Assembly: GCF_020782875.1 (NCBI RefSeq)
Contig: NZ_JAJGBN010000007.1
Location: 124,001 to 188,000 of the forward strand
From: Allomuricauda sp. M10
Lineage (GTDB): Bacteria > Bacteroidota > Bacteroidia > Flavobacteriales > Flavobacteriaceae
Length of the DNA stretch: 64,000 bases
Direction: 5' to 3'
Below, one piece after another: positions 9,531 to 18,851 of the stretch. Below the pieces are notes generated by a model. It saw only the letters and a program-made list of their open reading frames with translations. It searched no databases and had not been told where the DNA came from. The translations under genes and the position numbers were made by a program. Position 1 is the stretch's first letter; each line of letters starts with the position of its first letter.

Positions 9531-10859
9531 ATGACAACAAGAAGAGATTTCATCAAAAAAACAACAGCAGGCACAGCCGCTGTCACCTTGGGCAGTATGG
9601 TATTGCCCACTTGGGCCAATGCCCGTATTTTGGGAGCCAACGATCGAATCAATTGCGCTGTAATCGGTGTAAGGAGCAGGGCCAAGGCCCACTTTTTGGC
9701 CATCCATCAAGATGCAAATGCCAAGATTTTGTACAGTTGTGATGTGGACGATGTCATTTTGGAAGAGCACAATGCTTGGTGTCAGGAGAATATCGGTTAT
9801 GTGCCGAAAGTGGAAAAGGATTTTAGAAAGGTTCTGGAGGATAAGGATGTAGACGCCATTTTCATTGCTACCCCTGAACATTGGCATGCCCCTATGGCCA
9901 TTTTGGGCCTTCAGGCAGGTAAACATGTGTATGTGGAAAAACCTTGTAGCCATAACCCATATGAGAACGACCTTTTGGTGGCGGCCCAAAAGAAATATGG
10001 GAAAAAAGTGCAGATGGGCAACCAACAACGGTCGGCCAAAACATCGATGGCTGCTGTAGAGGACATTAAAAAAGGAGTGATCGGGGACGTTTTCAAGGGA
10101 GAGGCATATTACTCCAACAATCGCGCCTCCATCGGTCATGGAAAAATGATCGAGGTACCCAAAACCTTAAATTGGGAAATGTGGCAGGGCCCTGCGCCAA
10201 GAGAAAATTATCGGGACAATATCCATCCTTACAATTGGCACTGGTTTAAAAATTGGGGTACAGGGGAAATCCACAACAATGGTACCCATGAGATCGATAT
10301 TTGTCGTTGGGCCTTGGGTGTGGAACTTCCTGAAACCGTTACGGCTTTTGGTGGTAAATATACCTTTGATGACGATTGGGAGTTTCCCGATAATCAACAG
10401 GTGACCTATACTTTCCCAGGGGATAAATTCATCACATGGACCTCCCATAGTAGGGGAATCATGAAACCGGAACGACCTGGCCGTGGCATTACCATTTATG
10501 GTAGTAAAGGGGTTATGGAATTGAGCCGGAATTTTTACAAACTATACGATTTGAATGGTAACTTGCTCAAGCTTGAAAACGAGGCTACCACAAGTGCAAC
10601 CTTGAATACCCAGGGCATCGGTGGATTGGATGTGGACCATGTGGCGAACTTCTTTAATGCCATCCGAACAGATACTTCGTTGAATTCGGATATTAGGGAT
10701 GCTAGTGTTTCCACAATGCTCTGTCATTTGGGGAACATGGCTTATGATGCCGGACATACCATCCAAATCAACACCCAAACAGGCAAGATCCTGAACAGTG
10801 AAAAAGCCATGAAAGGCTGGAAAAGGGAATATGAAAAAGGTTGGGAACCAAAATTATAA
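9531..10859 (+). CDS. Tat-exported Gfo/Idh/MocA oxidoreductase (1)
   Basis: 442 residues. The Tat signal TRRDFIKKT (residues 3-11) and a hydrophobic segment precede an NAD(P)-binding Rossmann domain that starts at INCAVIGV. The family EKP motif (EKPCSHNP) and the GNQQRS strand follow, then the alpha/beta dimerisation domain. Tat export suits an enzyme that folds around its nucleotide cofactor before leaving the cytoplasm. Such periplasmic members beside DUF1080 proteins are implicated in C3 oxidation or reduction of glycosides. It begins 5 bases after the DUF1080 gene. The substrate is not readable; a glucuronoside is inferred from uxuA and uxaC on either side. Confidence 0.85.
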   Translation: MTTRRDFIKKTTAGTAAVTLGSMVLPTWANARILGANDRINCAVIGVRSRAKAHFLAIHQDANAKILYSCDVDDVILEEHNAWCQENIGYVPKVEKDFRKVLEDKDVDAIFIATPEHWHAPMAILGLQAGKHVYVEKPCSHNPYENDLLVAAQKKYGKKVQMGNQQRSAKTSMAAVEDIKKGVIGDVFKGEAYYSNNRASIGHGKMIEVPKTLNWEMWQGPAPRENYRDNIHPYNWHWFKNWGTGEIHNNGTHEIDICRWALGVELPETVTAFGGKYTFDDDWEFPDNQQVTYTFPGDKFITWTSHSRGIMKPERPGRGITIYGSKGVMELSRNFYKLYDLNGNLLKLENEATTSATLNTQGIGGLDVDHVANFFNAIRTDTSLNSDIRDASVSTMLCHLGNMAYDAGHTIQINTQTGKILNSEKAMKGWKREYEKGWEPKL

Positions 10860-10865
10860 CTGAAA

Positions 10866-12062
10866 GTGAAAAGGCGAGAATTTATTGTGAAAAGTGGTTT
10901 GGCCAGCTCGGCGGCACTATATGCCCCAACAGTTTTGGGATATGGAACCCCGAGTGCCAATGAAACCATCAATGTTGGGGTCATAGGTACAGGGGACCGT
11001 GGCGGCGGACTCATTCCTTTTATCAACGAAATTCCGAATATGAGGGTTGTGGCCTGTAGCGATATCATTCCATTTAGACTTAGTTCCGGACTTTCCAAAG
11101 TGGAAGGCAAGGCAAAGGGGTATGAGGATTACCGTAAACTTTTGGAAGACAAAAACGTGGATGCTGTTCTGGTGGCGACTCCATTCAGTACGCACTCCCA
11201 AATTGTGACCGATGCCCTAAAAGCAGGCAAACATGTGTATGGGGAGAAAACCATGGCCAAAGGATATGATGGGATAAAATCTTTGGTACATACCGCAGAA
11301 AATTCAGGTACCATTTTTCAGGCCGGCCACCAATACCATAGTTCTCGACTATACACCAATATTGTTGATGAAATCAAAAAAGGAAAGATTGGTAAAATCA
11401 CCGCTTTTGAATGCCAGTGGAATCGTAACAACAATTGGAGAAGGCCTGTTCCAGATCCCAAATGGGAACGCATGATCAACTGGCGGATGTACCGTGAGTT
11501 TTCCGGTGGACTACTGGCCGAACTTTGTTCCCACCAACTGGATTTTGCCAATTGGGTATTAGGTTCAATGCCCGAAAAAGTGATGGGTATTGGAGGTATC
11601 GATTATTGGAAAGATGGTAGGGAAACCTTTGATAATATCCATCTCATTTATAGCTATCCCGATGGTGTACGGGCCTCTTTTACCTGTCTGACCAGTAACG
11701 CCATGGGCGATTACAAAGTAAAGGTGATGGGGGACAAAGGTGCCTATATCCTGGATTATGTTCAGGCTTGGTATTATCCCGAAGGTAGTTTTGAGAAAGA
11801 AATAGGCGAGGTGGATGGTGTTTCGGGAGCCACAATGAACTGGGATCAAGGAAGGGGTATCCCCGTGAACTTTGACCATGAAGACCCCAGTAAACAGGCC
11901 TTGATCGATTTTAGGGACAATATCGTGAACAACACCCTGCCCATTTCCAATGCCAAAACAGGCGCTATGGCAGCACTCTGTGTGCAGATGGGCCTTGATG
12001 CCATGTATGGAAATACCATCGTGGAAACCGACCTAAAAATGGTAAACGAGATTTTGGGATAG
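10866..12062 (+). CDS. Tat-exported Gfo/Idh/MocA oxidoreductase (2)
   Basis: 398 residues, GTG start 6 bases after the previous gene. The Tat motif KRREFIVKSG at the N-terminus is followed by a Rossmann domain (NVGVIGTGDRGGG) and the motif GEKTMAKG in place of the more usual EKP. The C-terminal alpha/beta domain includes ELCSHQLDFANWVLG. It diverges enough from the neighbouring oxidoreductase to suggest a different step, for example re-reduction of the freed 3-keto sugar while the partner oxidises the glycoside. That division of labour is inference. The pair resembles the oxidoreductase pairs of Bacteroides 3-keto-glycoside operons. Confidence 0.85.
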   Translation: MKRREFIVKSGLASSAALYAPTVLGYGTPSANETINVGVIGTGDRGGGLIPFINEIPNMRVVACSDIIPFRLSSGLSKVEGKAKGYEDYRKLLEDKNVDAVLVATPFSTHSQIVTDALKAGKHVYGEKTMAKGYDGIKSLVHTAENSGTIFQAGHQYHSSRLYTNIVDEIKKGKIGKITAFECQWNRNNNWRRPVPDPKWERMINWRMYREFSGGLLAELCSHQLDFANWVLGSMPEKVMGIGGIDYWKDGRETFDNIHLIYSYPDGVRASFTCLTSNAMGDYKVKVMGDKGAYILDYVQAWYYPEGSFEKEIGEVDGVSGATMNWDQGRGIPVNFDHEDPSKQALIDFRDNIVNNTLPISNAKTGAMAALCVQMGLDAMYGNTIVETDLKMVNEILG

Positions 12063-12105
12063 TCTTGTCATACCGCAATTATTAAATTGGAGCTTGACGA
12101 ATAGC

Positions 12106-13512
12106 ATGAAACAACCATTTATTACGGATAACTTTTTATTGCACAACCCATTTGCCGAGGAACTCTACCATGATTTTGCGGCACAACGGCCAATTATAGA
12201 TTATCATTGCCATCTGCCACCCGATCAGATTGCCAAGGATCATATTTTTGAAAACCTAACCCAAATCTGGATCAATGGGGACCACTATAAATGGAGGGCC
12301 ATGCGGACGGTTGGTATCCAAGAAAAATTCGTTACAGGAAATGGAAGTGATAAGGAAAAGTTTCATGCGTGGGCCGAAACCGTGCCCCAAACCCTAAGAA
12401 ACCCATTGTACCATTGGACGCATTTGGAACTGAAACGATATTTTGACATCGATGTACTTTTGAACAAAGAAACTGCGGACGAAATCTATCAAGAGGCATC
12501 AGCAAAACTGAACAGTTCCACCAATAGTTGCCGAAACCTGATCCAAAAGATGAATGTGGAAGTCGTCTGTACCACGGATGACCCGACCGATACCTTGGAG
12601 CATCATCAAAAAATTGCCCAAAGCGGTTATTCGGTTCACATTAGCACCTCATTCAGACCGGACAAAGCCCTACTGATTTCACATGAAGGTTTTTCAACAT
12701 ATCTGAAGGAACTGGAAAAATCGAGCGATATAGAAATCACTTCATTCCGAACCTTATGTGTTGCATTGTCCAAGCGAATTGATTATTTCCATGAAAATGG
12801 GTGCAGACTCTCTGACCATGGGTTGAGTTGTATTCCCTTTGCAATGGCTGCCACTACTGAAATTGAATCCATTTTTGTCAAACAAAGAAATAAAGAAACC
12901 CTTACCCAACTGGAGATTGAAAAATTCCAGACCGCATTGTTACTGTTCTTGGGAGATCAATACCATGCCAAAGGTTGGGTGCAACAGTTTCATTTGGGAG
13001 CCTTGCGAAACAATAATTCCCGTATGTTGAGCAAACTGGGCCCGGATACAGGTTGGGATTCCATTGGGGACTATCCGCAGGCCTATACCTTATCCCGGTT
13101 TTTGGATGCTTTGGATGCCAAGGATAAATTGACCAAGACCATTCTGTATAATTTGAACCCGGCCGATAACGAGGTCCTGGCCGCAATGATCGGTAATTTT
13201 AATGATGGCAGTGTGAAAGGCAAGATTCAGTTTGGATCGGGCTGGTGGTTTTTAGATCAAAAGGACGGTATCACTAATCAGTTGAACGCCCTATCCAATA
13301 TGGGCTTGTTGAGTTGTTTTATCGGGATGCTAACGGATTCCAGAAGTTTTCTTTCCTATCCCCGCCATGAATATTTTAGAAGGATACTCTGCAATCTTCT
13401 AGGTGAAGAAATCCAAAAAGGTGAATTGCCGCAGGATATGGAATTGATCGGGAACATGGTAAAGAATATCTGCTATAAAAATGCCAAGGCCTATTTTGAT
13501 TTTTCAATCTAG
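12106..13512 (+). CDS. uxaC: Glucuronate isomerase
   Basis: 468 residues, the family length. Isomerises D-glucuronate to D-fructuronate (also galacturonate to tagaturonate), the entry step of the hexuronate route; cytoplasmic, amidohydrolase-like TIM barrel. The metal motif H-x-H appears in IIDYHCHLPPDQIAKD near residue 30, and the blocks ENLTQIWINGDHYKWRAMR, CTTDDPTD and FLSYPRHEYFRR are typical. The ATG at 12106 is preferred to a TTG four codons earlier. As last gene it completes glucuronate to 2-keto-3-deoxygluconate within one operon: UxaC, the SDR, then UxuA. Confidence 0.96.
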   Translation: MKQPFITDNFLLHNPFAEELYHDFAAQRPIIDYHCHLPPDQIAKDHIFENLTQIWINGDHYKWRAMRTVGIQEKFVTGNGSDKEKFHAWAETVPQTLRNPLYHWTHLELKRYFDIDVLLNKETADEIYQEASAKLNSSTNSCRNLIQKMNVEVVCTTDDPTDTLEHHQKIAQSGYSVHISTSFRPDKALLISHEGFSTYLKELEKSSDIEITSFRTLCVALSKRIDYFHENGCRLSDHGLSCIPFAMAATTEIESIFVKQRNKETLTQLEIEKFQTALLLFLGDQYHAKGWVQQFHLGALRNNNSRMLSKLGPDTGWDSIGDYPQAYTLSRFLDALDAKDKLTKTILYNLNPADNEVLAAMIGNFNDGSVKGKIQFGSGWWFLDQKDGITNQLNALSNMGLLSCFIGMLTDSRSFLSYPRHEYFRRILCNLLGEEIQKGELPQDMELIGNMVKNICYKNAKAYFDFSI

Positions 13513-13538
13513 TTTCACTTAAAACAAGTTTCACTTTT

Positions 13539-13570
13539 GGTGGCAGGTATTTTTATGGATCCTTGCCACC
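13539..13570 (+). terminator. Hairpin after uxaC
   Basis: GGTGGCA pairs with TGCCACC (7 bases, 18-base loop, with GG and CC close inside) 27 bases beyond the uxaC stop. It is a plausible end of the uronate operon, though no T-run follows. Confidence 0.45.
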
Positions 13571-13649
13571 AGCACTATGGAACTTTCAATAAATCTCTTT
13601 TTTAATTCTTGGGGAAAATCCTCTTCTTTTCACCCCATATCCGAACAAA

Positions 13650-13696
13650 TACGTCAATTGCCGTATTGAGATGGTTCGCTATTCCCGCTAGGTTTG
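13650..13696 (+). promoter_or_regulatory. Operator TCAAT-N6-ATTGA and -7 element before the MORN/CHAT operon
   Basis: The perfect inverted repeat TCAAT-tgccgt-ATTGA (13654-13669) is followed after exactly 19 bases by TAGGTTTG (13689-13696), a full match to the Bacteroidota -7 consensus TAnnTTTG. The start codon is 28 bases further on. The same repeat, with the same 19-base spacing, stands before the gene at 18852. The position just upstream of the promoter core fits an activator site; the NarL-type regulator at 21901 is the natural candidate. Confidence 0.75.
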
Positions 13697-13724
13697 TATC
13701 CATAATCATTAAAGACCTATTACC

Positions 13725-14456
13725 ATGGGAAAACTTCAATTGTGGATTGCCTTTTTGTTGACCGTGCATGTAACAGTATCGGCTCAAAAAAATACAAAAT
13801 GTATTAAGGGAGACTGTCAAACAGGTTATGCCCTAGCCAGTCTATTGGATGGCAACGGGAACGATTACGGCTATCAAGTAGGCTTTTATGAAAACGGTGC
13901 GCTTAACGGCTTGGGAAATCAAACCGGGACCTTCGGCAAATTTTGGGGGAAGTATGAAAAGGGCAAGAAAAATGGATTTTTCAGCTATGAAAGCGAAGGA
14001 AACATGTATGCCTTTGGTCTGTTTATAAATGACAAGAAAGAAGGATTGCATGTGCTCAGAAGTAAAGCAGGATATGAGTTCAAGGACTATAGAGAAGATG
14101 CACATATCAGTAATAGTCCGCTGGTTTCTACAGGGATGGCTCCTTGTGTAATGGGCAATTGTGAAAATGGAAAAGGAGTGAAGATCGATGGTAACGATGC
14201 CGTTTATAGCGATTGGAAAAATGGAAAAATGAACGGTATGACCATGCAGTTTTTATTGTCTGGGAATAAAATCATTTTTTCAGAATTCTCCGAAGGAATA
14301 GTAAATGGCATTCAAATGATCTGGCATTTTGACGGAGCCAGGGAAATCATGCAGATACAGAACGGGTCCATTACTGGCCAATATTTGATGAAAAATCAAA
14401 ATAACAAACATGAGGCCGCAATATACAAGGATGGCCAATTGTTGGAATCCCTATAG
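13725..14456 (+). CDS. Exported MORN-type repeat protein
   Basis: 243 residues with an N-terminal signal peptide (about 1-20, ending VSAQ). The body is rich in short G-x-Y/F-x-x-G beta units of the MORN kind (for example GYQVGFYENGALNGLG and YSDWKNGKMNGM). The motif C-x-x-G-(D/N)-C-x-x-G occurs twice (CIKGDCQTG near 26 and CVMGNCENG near 141), which suggests two homologous halves. MORN repeats usually mediate lipid or protein contact. The exact family is not recognised. It is the first gene of an operon with a CHAT protease and two membrane proteins, so it may be a partner or substrate of the protease. Confidence 0.65.
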   Translation: MGKLQLWIAFLLTVHVTVSAQKNTKCIKGDCQTGYALASLLDGNGNDYGYQVGFYENGALNGLGNQTGTFGKFWGKYEKGKKNGFFSYESEGNMYAFGLFINDKKEGLHVLRSKAGYEFKDYREDAHISNSPLVSTGMAPCVMGNCENGKGVKIDGNDAVYSDWKNGKMNGMTMQFLLSGNKIIFSEFSEGIVNGIQMIWHFDGAREIMQIQNGSITGQYLMKNQNNKHEAAIYKDGQLLESL

Positions 14457-14488
14457 TGCAAAAGGCACCAATCTTCAATTTCAATACC

Positions 14489-17353
14489 ATGAAAAATACT
14501 TTTTTAGTGACGTTCTTATGCGTCCATGCCCTTGTTTGGACACAAATGACCATTCCACCCAATGATCCAACCTCACATCCAAGCTATGCGGCTTTTTTGG
14601 AGGCAGGCAGATCGAGGAACAACAATGCCAGATTGACGTCCGCGGGCGAGCTTTTGGAAACCTACCCAGAGAATGCCAAGCCATTTGGTTGGGTTGCCAG
14701 TGCCTTGTACGCCAATAATAGACCAGCGGATGCGGTCATGTTTTCACAGTGGGCCATGGCTTTTGATAGCTATGACCCCGAAACAGGCTTTTATGGATTT
14801 ACCCATGCCGTGTTTGCAAACCTGCCCAAAGAGGCGAAGGAATTTCTTGATAACATGCAGGCTGTGGGCCAAGATCAAGCGGGGATGCAACGAGACTATC
14901 AGGCATTGAGCGGTTATGTGAATTCCTTGTCCAATTACCCGCATCTATCGGCAACGATGCAAAAGGCCAAAACCTATCTTTTGGATTACAATTCCGAAAG
15001 TACCAAAAGGGCAAAGGCCACTTTTGAAAACCTTGGCTCCAGCCTTGGTGCTACTTATGATGCCATTGCCCAAAACGAAACCGCCGAGAAAATACTGGCC
15101 GATTGGATCAATGCAGGAACAGCTGTTGAAGAGGGCCTTATTACAAGGGCATTGTATACGGATGCACTAGTTTACATGGCTCAATTGTCCGAAAAAGTCA
15201 ATTTTTCCTTCGGTCAAAAGCTGGAACCCCATCTCGAAAAAATTGTCTTTGATCAAAAAAAGTATTCCCTCCCTTCACGATACAGGGCATTTTTAAAATT
15301 AGCGCGCTTGCAGGCAGCACTTAAAAAATGGGATGCAGTGTTGGCATCAAGCAGTTTCATATTGGATGAACTTAAAGGAAAGGCCCCGTCATCGGCCGTA
15401 TTGGCAAAAACATATTTCTATACCGTCATGGCACTTACCGAAAAGCGTAAGTATGACGAGGCCGCCATTATTGCGGATGCATACATCAACCTATTGCCCA
15501 AGTTGAAGTCACCGGAGTACGTTGCCGAGGCCTATTATGTATTGATGCGTGCCTACGCTTTCGATAAAGATCTGGAAAAAGGCAGGGCAATACGTAAAAA
15601 GGCCCAAGAATTCCTAAAGATCCCAGGGATGGAAAACCAACCCTACGTTTCCTTTGTGAAAAATGGGTTGTCCACCACGGAAAACCTTCTTGGTGAAGGA
15701 GTGGTCGCTTTAACAGGAAATGCTTACAATGACGGGGTTCGGTTGATGGAGTTGAAAAACTATGATGAAGCAGTGGTTCAATTTGAAAAAGCAAGAAAAG
15801 AGGAAATCCAAGTACTGGATAAATTGGATGCCTTGGCACAACGGGGCTACCTGGACAAGTTTCAGCGGATCAATGGCATGTTGGCGGCCATGTATTATGA
15901 GACCCAGCAGTTCGATAAGATCTATGACGTTATCGAATCCAATCGTTCTTATTCTTTATTGAACGATAAAAAGAGCAAGGTAAAACAATTGCCATTGTCC
16001 GAATTACAGGCTTTACTGGGAGCCGATGAAGCCTACCTTTCCTTTATAGATGTCTCCAAGGGAACCACATATGAAGGCACCTATCTCATGTGTTTGGTCA
16101 CTAAAAAAGGAGTGGTTTCCAAATACAATAGATCTGCCGGGGCCTTCGTGGATCTGCTGGAACAAGAGAAGGAACAACTCATCACCCTGGAAAAAGAACA
16201 GGCAAAATTGGAATTTAGGAATCCCAATCTGGACTACTTGTCCGGCACAAAGGCCAGAAAACCTAACACCTTTGCCAACGATGAGTTTAAATTGATCACA
16301 CAGTACCTGCGTAAACATATGGAAGCGAAGGTGGAAAACGGCCAGTACGTATTTTATCAAAAGGAGAATGTGTCCAAGTTGCTCAATCGTTTTTACAATA
16401 CATTCATTAATGGATTGGAGCAGAACCTTAATGGTATTGCTAAATTGACGATAAGCCCGGAAGGTCTGATCGGAACCATACCTTTTGATGCGTTGGTGGA
16501 CACCAACGGGTACTACTTGGCCGAACGGTTCCAAATTGGGTATGTTCCCAGTGCCGCCCTGTTATCCAGCCTACGAAAGCAACCCAAAAGGTCCTATACA
16601 AAGAATGTGTTGGCTTTTGGTGGCGCCACCTATGATCTTTATGAAACTTCGCGAGCGCCATTGAATTCCATCGGGGATCTTGAAAAATTACGATATAGGG
16701 TAAGGCAGGATGTGGAAAGTGGGAATCCTTTGGATTATGCCTTTGCCACATTTCAATCTGATGAGCCCATGGGCTTTTTGGAAGGTGGTAGAAAAGAAGT
16801 CGTGCTGATCCAGGAATTGGTGCCCAAAACCGATGCCCGCCTTGACGAAATGATGACGGAAAATGAACTGAAACGGATGAGCATGGCCAATGAACTGGGC
16901 CAGTATAGGGCATTGCATCTTTCGAGCCACGCCAGCGTACATCCTTATATTTTCGATCTGTCCAGCATAGCCATGACGGTAAAATCAAAGCCGGTCAATG
17001 GGGAAGATGGTATGTTGGTCGTTGGTGAGGTAGAAAAACTAAACCTTCCCGTTGATTTTGTAATGCTCAGTGCTTGCCAGACCGCATTGGGCGTGGAGTC
17101 ACCCGGTGATGGAATAAAAGGACTCAACCAAGCCCTTTTCAACGCAGGGGCCAAAAGTACCTTGACATCATTATGGAGCGTGAGCGATTCGGGGACCATG
17201 TACCTGAGTGTGGAGCTTTACAATAGGATGTTCAACAAAAATATGCCTACGGCAGCAGCACTGGCCGAGGTAAAACGAAATTTCATTGCAGGAGTGTACG
17301 GGGATCAAATCCACCCATATTTCTGGGCACCGTTCATCTATACCGGATATTGA
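14489..17353 (+). CDS. Exported TPR-CHAT protease-like protein
   Basis: 954 residues. The signal peptide MKNTFLVTFLCVHALVWTQ fixes the start at 14489 (the frame is open from a GTG at 14456). About residues 30-500 are helical TPR-like repeats; the C-terminal part (about 640-954) is a CHAT domain, a caspase-like fold. The catalytic pair is visible as H814 in HLSSHAS and C863 in MLSACQTALG, followed by the family tail GIKGLNQALFNAGAKSTLTSLW. Both residues are intact, so it should be an active cysteine peptidase. Unlike CHAT effectors of CRISPR or gasdermin systems it is exported. Its target is unknown; the operon mates are the MORN-type protein and two membrane proteins. Confidence 0.85.
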   Translation: MKNTFLVTFLCVHALVWTQMTIPPNDPTSHPSYAAFLEAGRSRNNNARLTSAGELLETYPENAKPFGWVASALYANNRPADAVMFSQWAMAFDSYDPETGFYGFTHAVFANLPKEAKEFLDNMQAVGQDQAGMQRDYQALSGYVNSLSNYPHLSATMQKAKTYLLDYNSESTKRAKATFENLGSSLGATYDAIAQNETAEKILADWINAGTAVEEGLITRALYTDALVYMAQLSEKVNFSFGQKLEPHLEKIVFDQKKYSLPSRYRAFLKLARLQAALKKWDAVLASSSFILDELKGKAPSSAVLAKTYFYTVMALTEKRKYDEAAIIADAYINLLPKLKSPEYVAEAYYVLMRAYAFDKDLEKGRAIRKKAQEFLKIPGMENQPYVSFVKNGLSTTENLLGEGVVALTGNAYNDGVRLMELKNYDEAVVQFEKARKEEIQVLDKLDALAQRGYLDKFQRINGMLAAMYYETQQFDKIYDVIESNRSYSLLNDKKSKVKQLPLSELQALLGADEAYLSFIDVSKGTTYEGTYLMCLVTKKGVVSKYNRSAGAFVDLLEQEKEQLITLEKEQAKLEFRNPNLDYLSGTKARKPNTFANDEFKLITQYLRKHMEAKVENGQYVFYQKENVSKLLNRFYNTFINGLEQNLNGIAKLTISPEGLIGTIPFDALVDTNGYYLAERFQIGYVPSAALLSSLRKQPKRSYTKNVLAFGGATYDLYETSRAPLNSIGDLEKLRYRVRQDVESGNPLDYAFATFQSDEPMGFLEGGRKEVVLIQELVPKTDARLDEMMTENELKRMSMANELGQYRALHLSSHASVHPYIFDLSSIAMTVKSKPVNGEDGMLVVGEVEKLNLPVDFVMLSACQTALGVESPGDGIKGLNQALFNAGAKSTLTSLWSVSDSGTMYLSVELYNRMFNKNMPTAAALAEVKRNFIAGVYGDQIHPYFWAPFIYTGY

Positions 17354-17376
17354 TTTTTCAATTGCTTATTAGTACA

Positions 17377-18381
17377 ATGCCAATAAAGGAAAATTTACCC
17401 TTTGATCCTGAGGACATCAAAAACCTACGGAAGCAGTTGTTCGCCATGTTGATGTTTCCTGTGGTCGTGATTGGGATGTTTCTATTGTTCATTTCATTCG
17501 TGTTCAAGGACTTCAAAAACAGTTTTGCAGGCGATAGCGTGGTGTTGTATATAGCTATTGGTTTTTGCTGTTTCTTTTTTGGCATTATCGCATATATGAT
17601 CGGCACCATTGCAATGGATCTACGGCGTGGTATGAAACATCGTATCTCAGGAAAGATTACGGATAAAAGACTCAATGTGCAGACCTCAGGTGGTGGGTCG
17701 GGGACGGGAGGAAAAACCAGAACTACCAGACATTATTATCTATATGTGGATGATGAGGAGTTTTCGGTGGACTATCAGGAATATGCAAAAGTGAGGGTAG
17801 GGATGGACGTGGTCATGGACAGGGCGCCCAAATCCAAAAAGACACTTAAGCTTGACATACTTACCCAATCCAATTCTGAACAAGTTGCCAGTGAAGGTCA
17901 AAAGTTTCTTGAAAAACGGATTCCGCATACCCGCTATACCCAAAAGGATTTTGAAGCTCTGAAAAGAATTTGGTATGCAGCATTGAAACGCCGTATGTTC
18001 CTGGCCGCACCGTTTGTTTCTATTGGCATTTTATTGTTGATAAGTGGCTTTTGGGGTTTTGCGATATTTCTTTTTCCCCTTTGGATGGTTCCATTGTATC
18101 AGGCCTACAAGCTCTTCAAGGCGCATAAAAATTATAGAAGGGATAAGTTCAGTGCCCATAAAAAAGGAGTGGCAGCCTTGATAGAGGACAAACGCACCAT
18201 CACCTCCAACCGTACATCCAACTCAAACAATATTAGAACCACACATGGAACGTTAACAGTGAATACGATTACATACAATAAGCTGTCCGTGGGAGACGGT
18301 ATTACCATTTTCAAGACCCAATATGGAAATGTGCCCATCAGTATTGTGACCACGGAGCAGGAAGAAATCTACTTGGTATAG
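17377..18381 (+). CDS. Four-helix membrane protein of unknown function
   Basis: 334 residues from the ATG at 17377 (an in-frame TTG at 17350 overlaps the CHAT gene stop). Two helix pairs (about 25-45 and 60-80; about 210-230 and 235-255) each precede a soluble loop of beta character. The first loop holds a Gly/Ser/Thr-rich run (TSGGGSGTGGKTRTTRHYYLYV) resembling the DUF3592-like domain of membrane proteins. The final segment ends in a small beta domain. I do not recognise a named family with certainty. It follows the protease gene after 23 bases, so it is probably a membrane partner. Confidence 0.6.
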   Translation: MPIKENLPFDPEDIKNLRKQLFAMLMFPVVVIGMFLLFISFVFKDFKNSFAGDSVVLYIAIGFCCFFFGIIAYMIGTIAMDLRRGMKHRISGKITDKRLNVQTSGGGSGTGGKTRTTRHYYLYVDDEEFSVDYQEYAKVRVGMDVVMDRAPKSKKTLKLDILTQSNSEQVASEGQKFLEKRIPHTRYTQKDFEALKRIWYAALKRRMFLAAPFVSIGILLLISGFWGFAIFLFPLWMVPLYQAYKLFKAHKNYRRDKFSAHKKGVAALIEDKRTITSNRTSNSNNIRTTHGTLTVNTITYNKLSVGDGITIFKTQYGNVPISIVTTEQEEIYLV

Positions 18382-18406
18382 TGAGGAAGATTCGAACCAA
18401 CAATTT

Positions 18407-18745
18407 ATGATAGGCGTTGTACTTTTATTGATAGCGTTGATTGGGCCAATGGTGCTGCTTTCAATGTTTCTATATTTTCGTTTTCCTGATGGGTCGGCCG
18501 CTCAATGGGACCGCTGGATCCCTCCATTGACTTCTGCACTGGCAACATGGTCTTTATGTACGGGTTGGTTGTGGTTTTATCTTTTCAACCTATACATCAG
18601 TTTGCCGGTGTTGTTGTTGGCTATCGGTTTGCAGGTATACGCCATGTCCAAAAATTTGAACCCCAAGCTACGCCGTATCAATTCCATATTGATTTGTGCG
18701 GCATTCGGGATTCTTCTCCTCAGCTACTTTTATTTTGATATATAA
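18407..18745 (+). CDS. Small membrane protein of unknown function
   Basis: 112 residues with three or four hydrophobic segments (about 1-24, 42-63, 64-82, 91-110) and almost no soluble part. Last gene of the MORN/CHAT operon, 25 bases after the four-helix membrane protein. No family recognised. Its place suggests a membrane subunit for the exported protein pair, but nothing in the sequence shows a function. Confidence 0.6.
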   Translation: MIGVVLLLIALIGPMVLLSMFLYFRFPDGSAAQWDRWIPPLTSALATWSLCTGWLWFYLFNLYISLPVLLLAIGLQVYAMSKNLNPKLRRINSILICAAFGILLLSYFYFDI

Positions 18746-18769
18746 CCAGTTTTGTTGAGGTTCATTTTA

Positions 18770-18814
18770 CGTCAATTGCCCTATTGAATCGCAGCTGTTC
18801 CAAGTCTATGTTTG
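18770..18814 (+). promoter_or_regulatory. Operator TCAAT-N6-ATTGA and -7 element before the sensor operon
   Basis: TCAAT-tgccct-ATTGA (18772-18787) followed by 19 bases and TATGTTTG (18807-18814), a full TAnnTTTG match. The core, TACGTCAATTGCC, is identical to the site at 13650-13662, while the flanking DNA differs. It lies 38 bases before the start codon of the secreted-protein gene that leads the kinase/regulator operon, so it would provide autoregulation. Confidence 0.75.
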
Positions 18815-18851
18815 TTTTGGATTTTATATCAACAAACTTTAAAAAAATACC

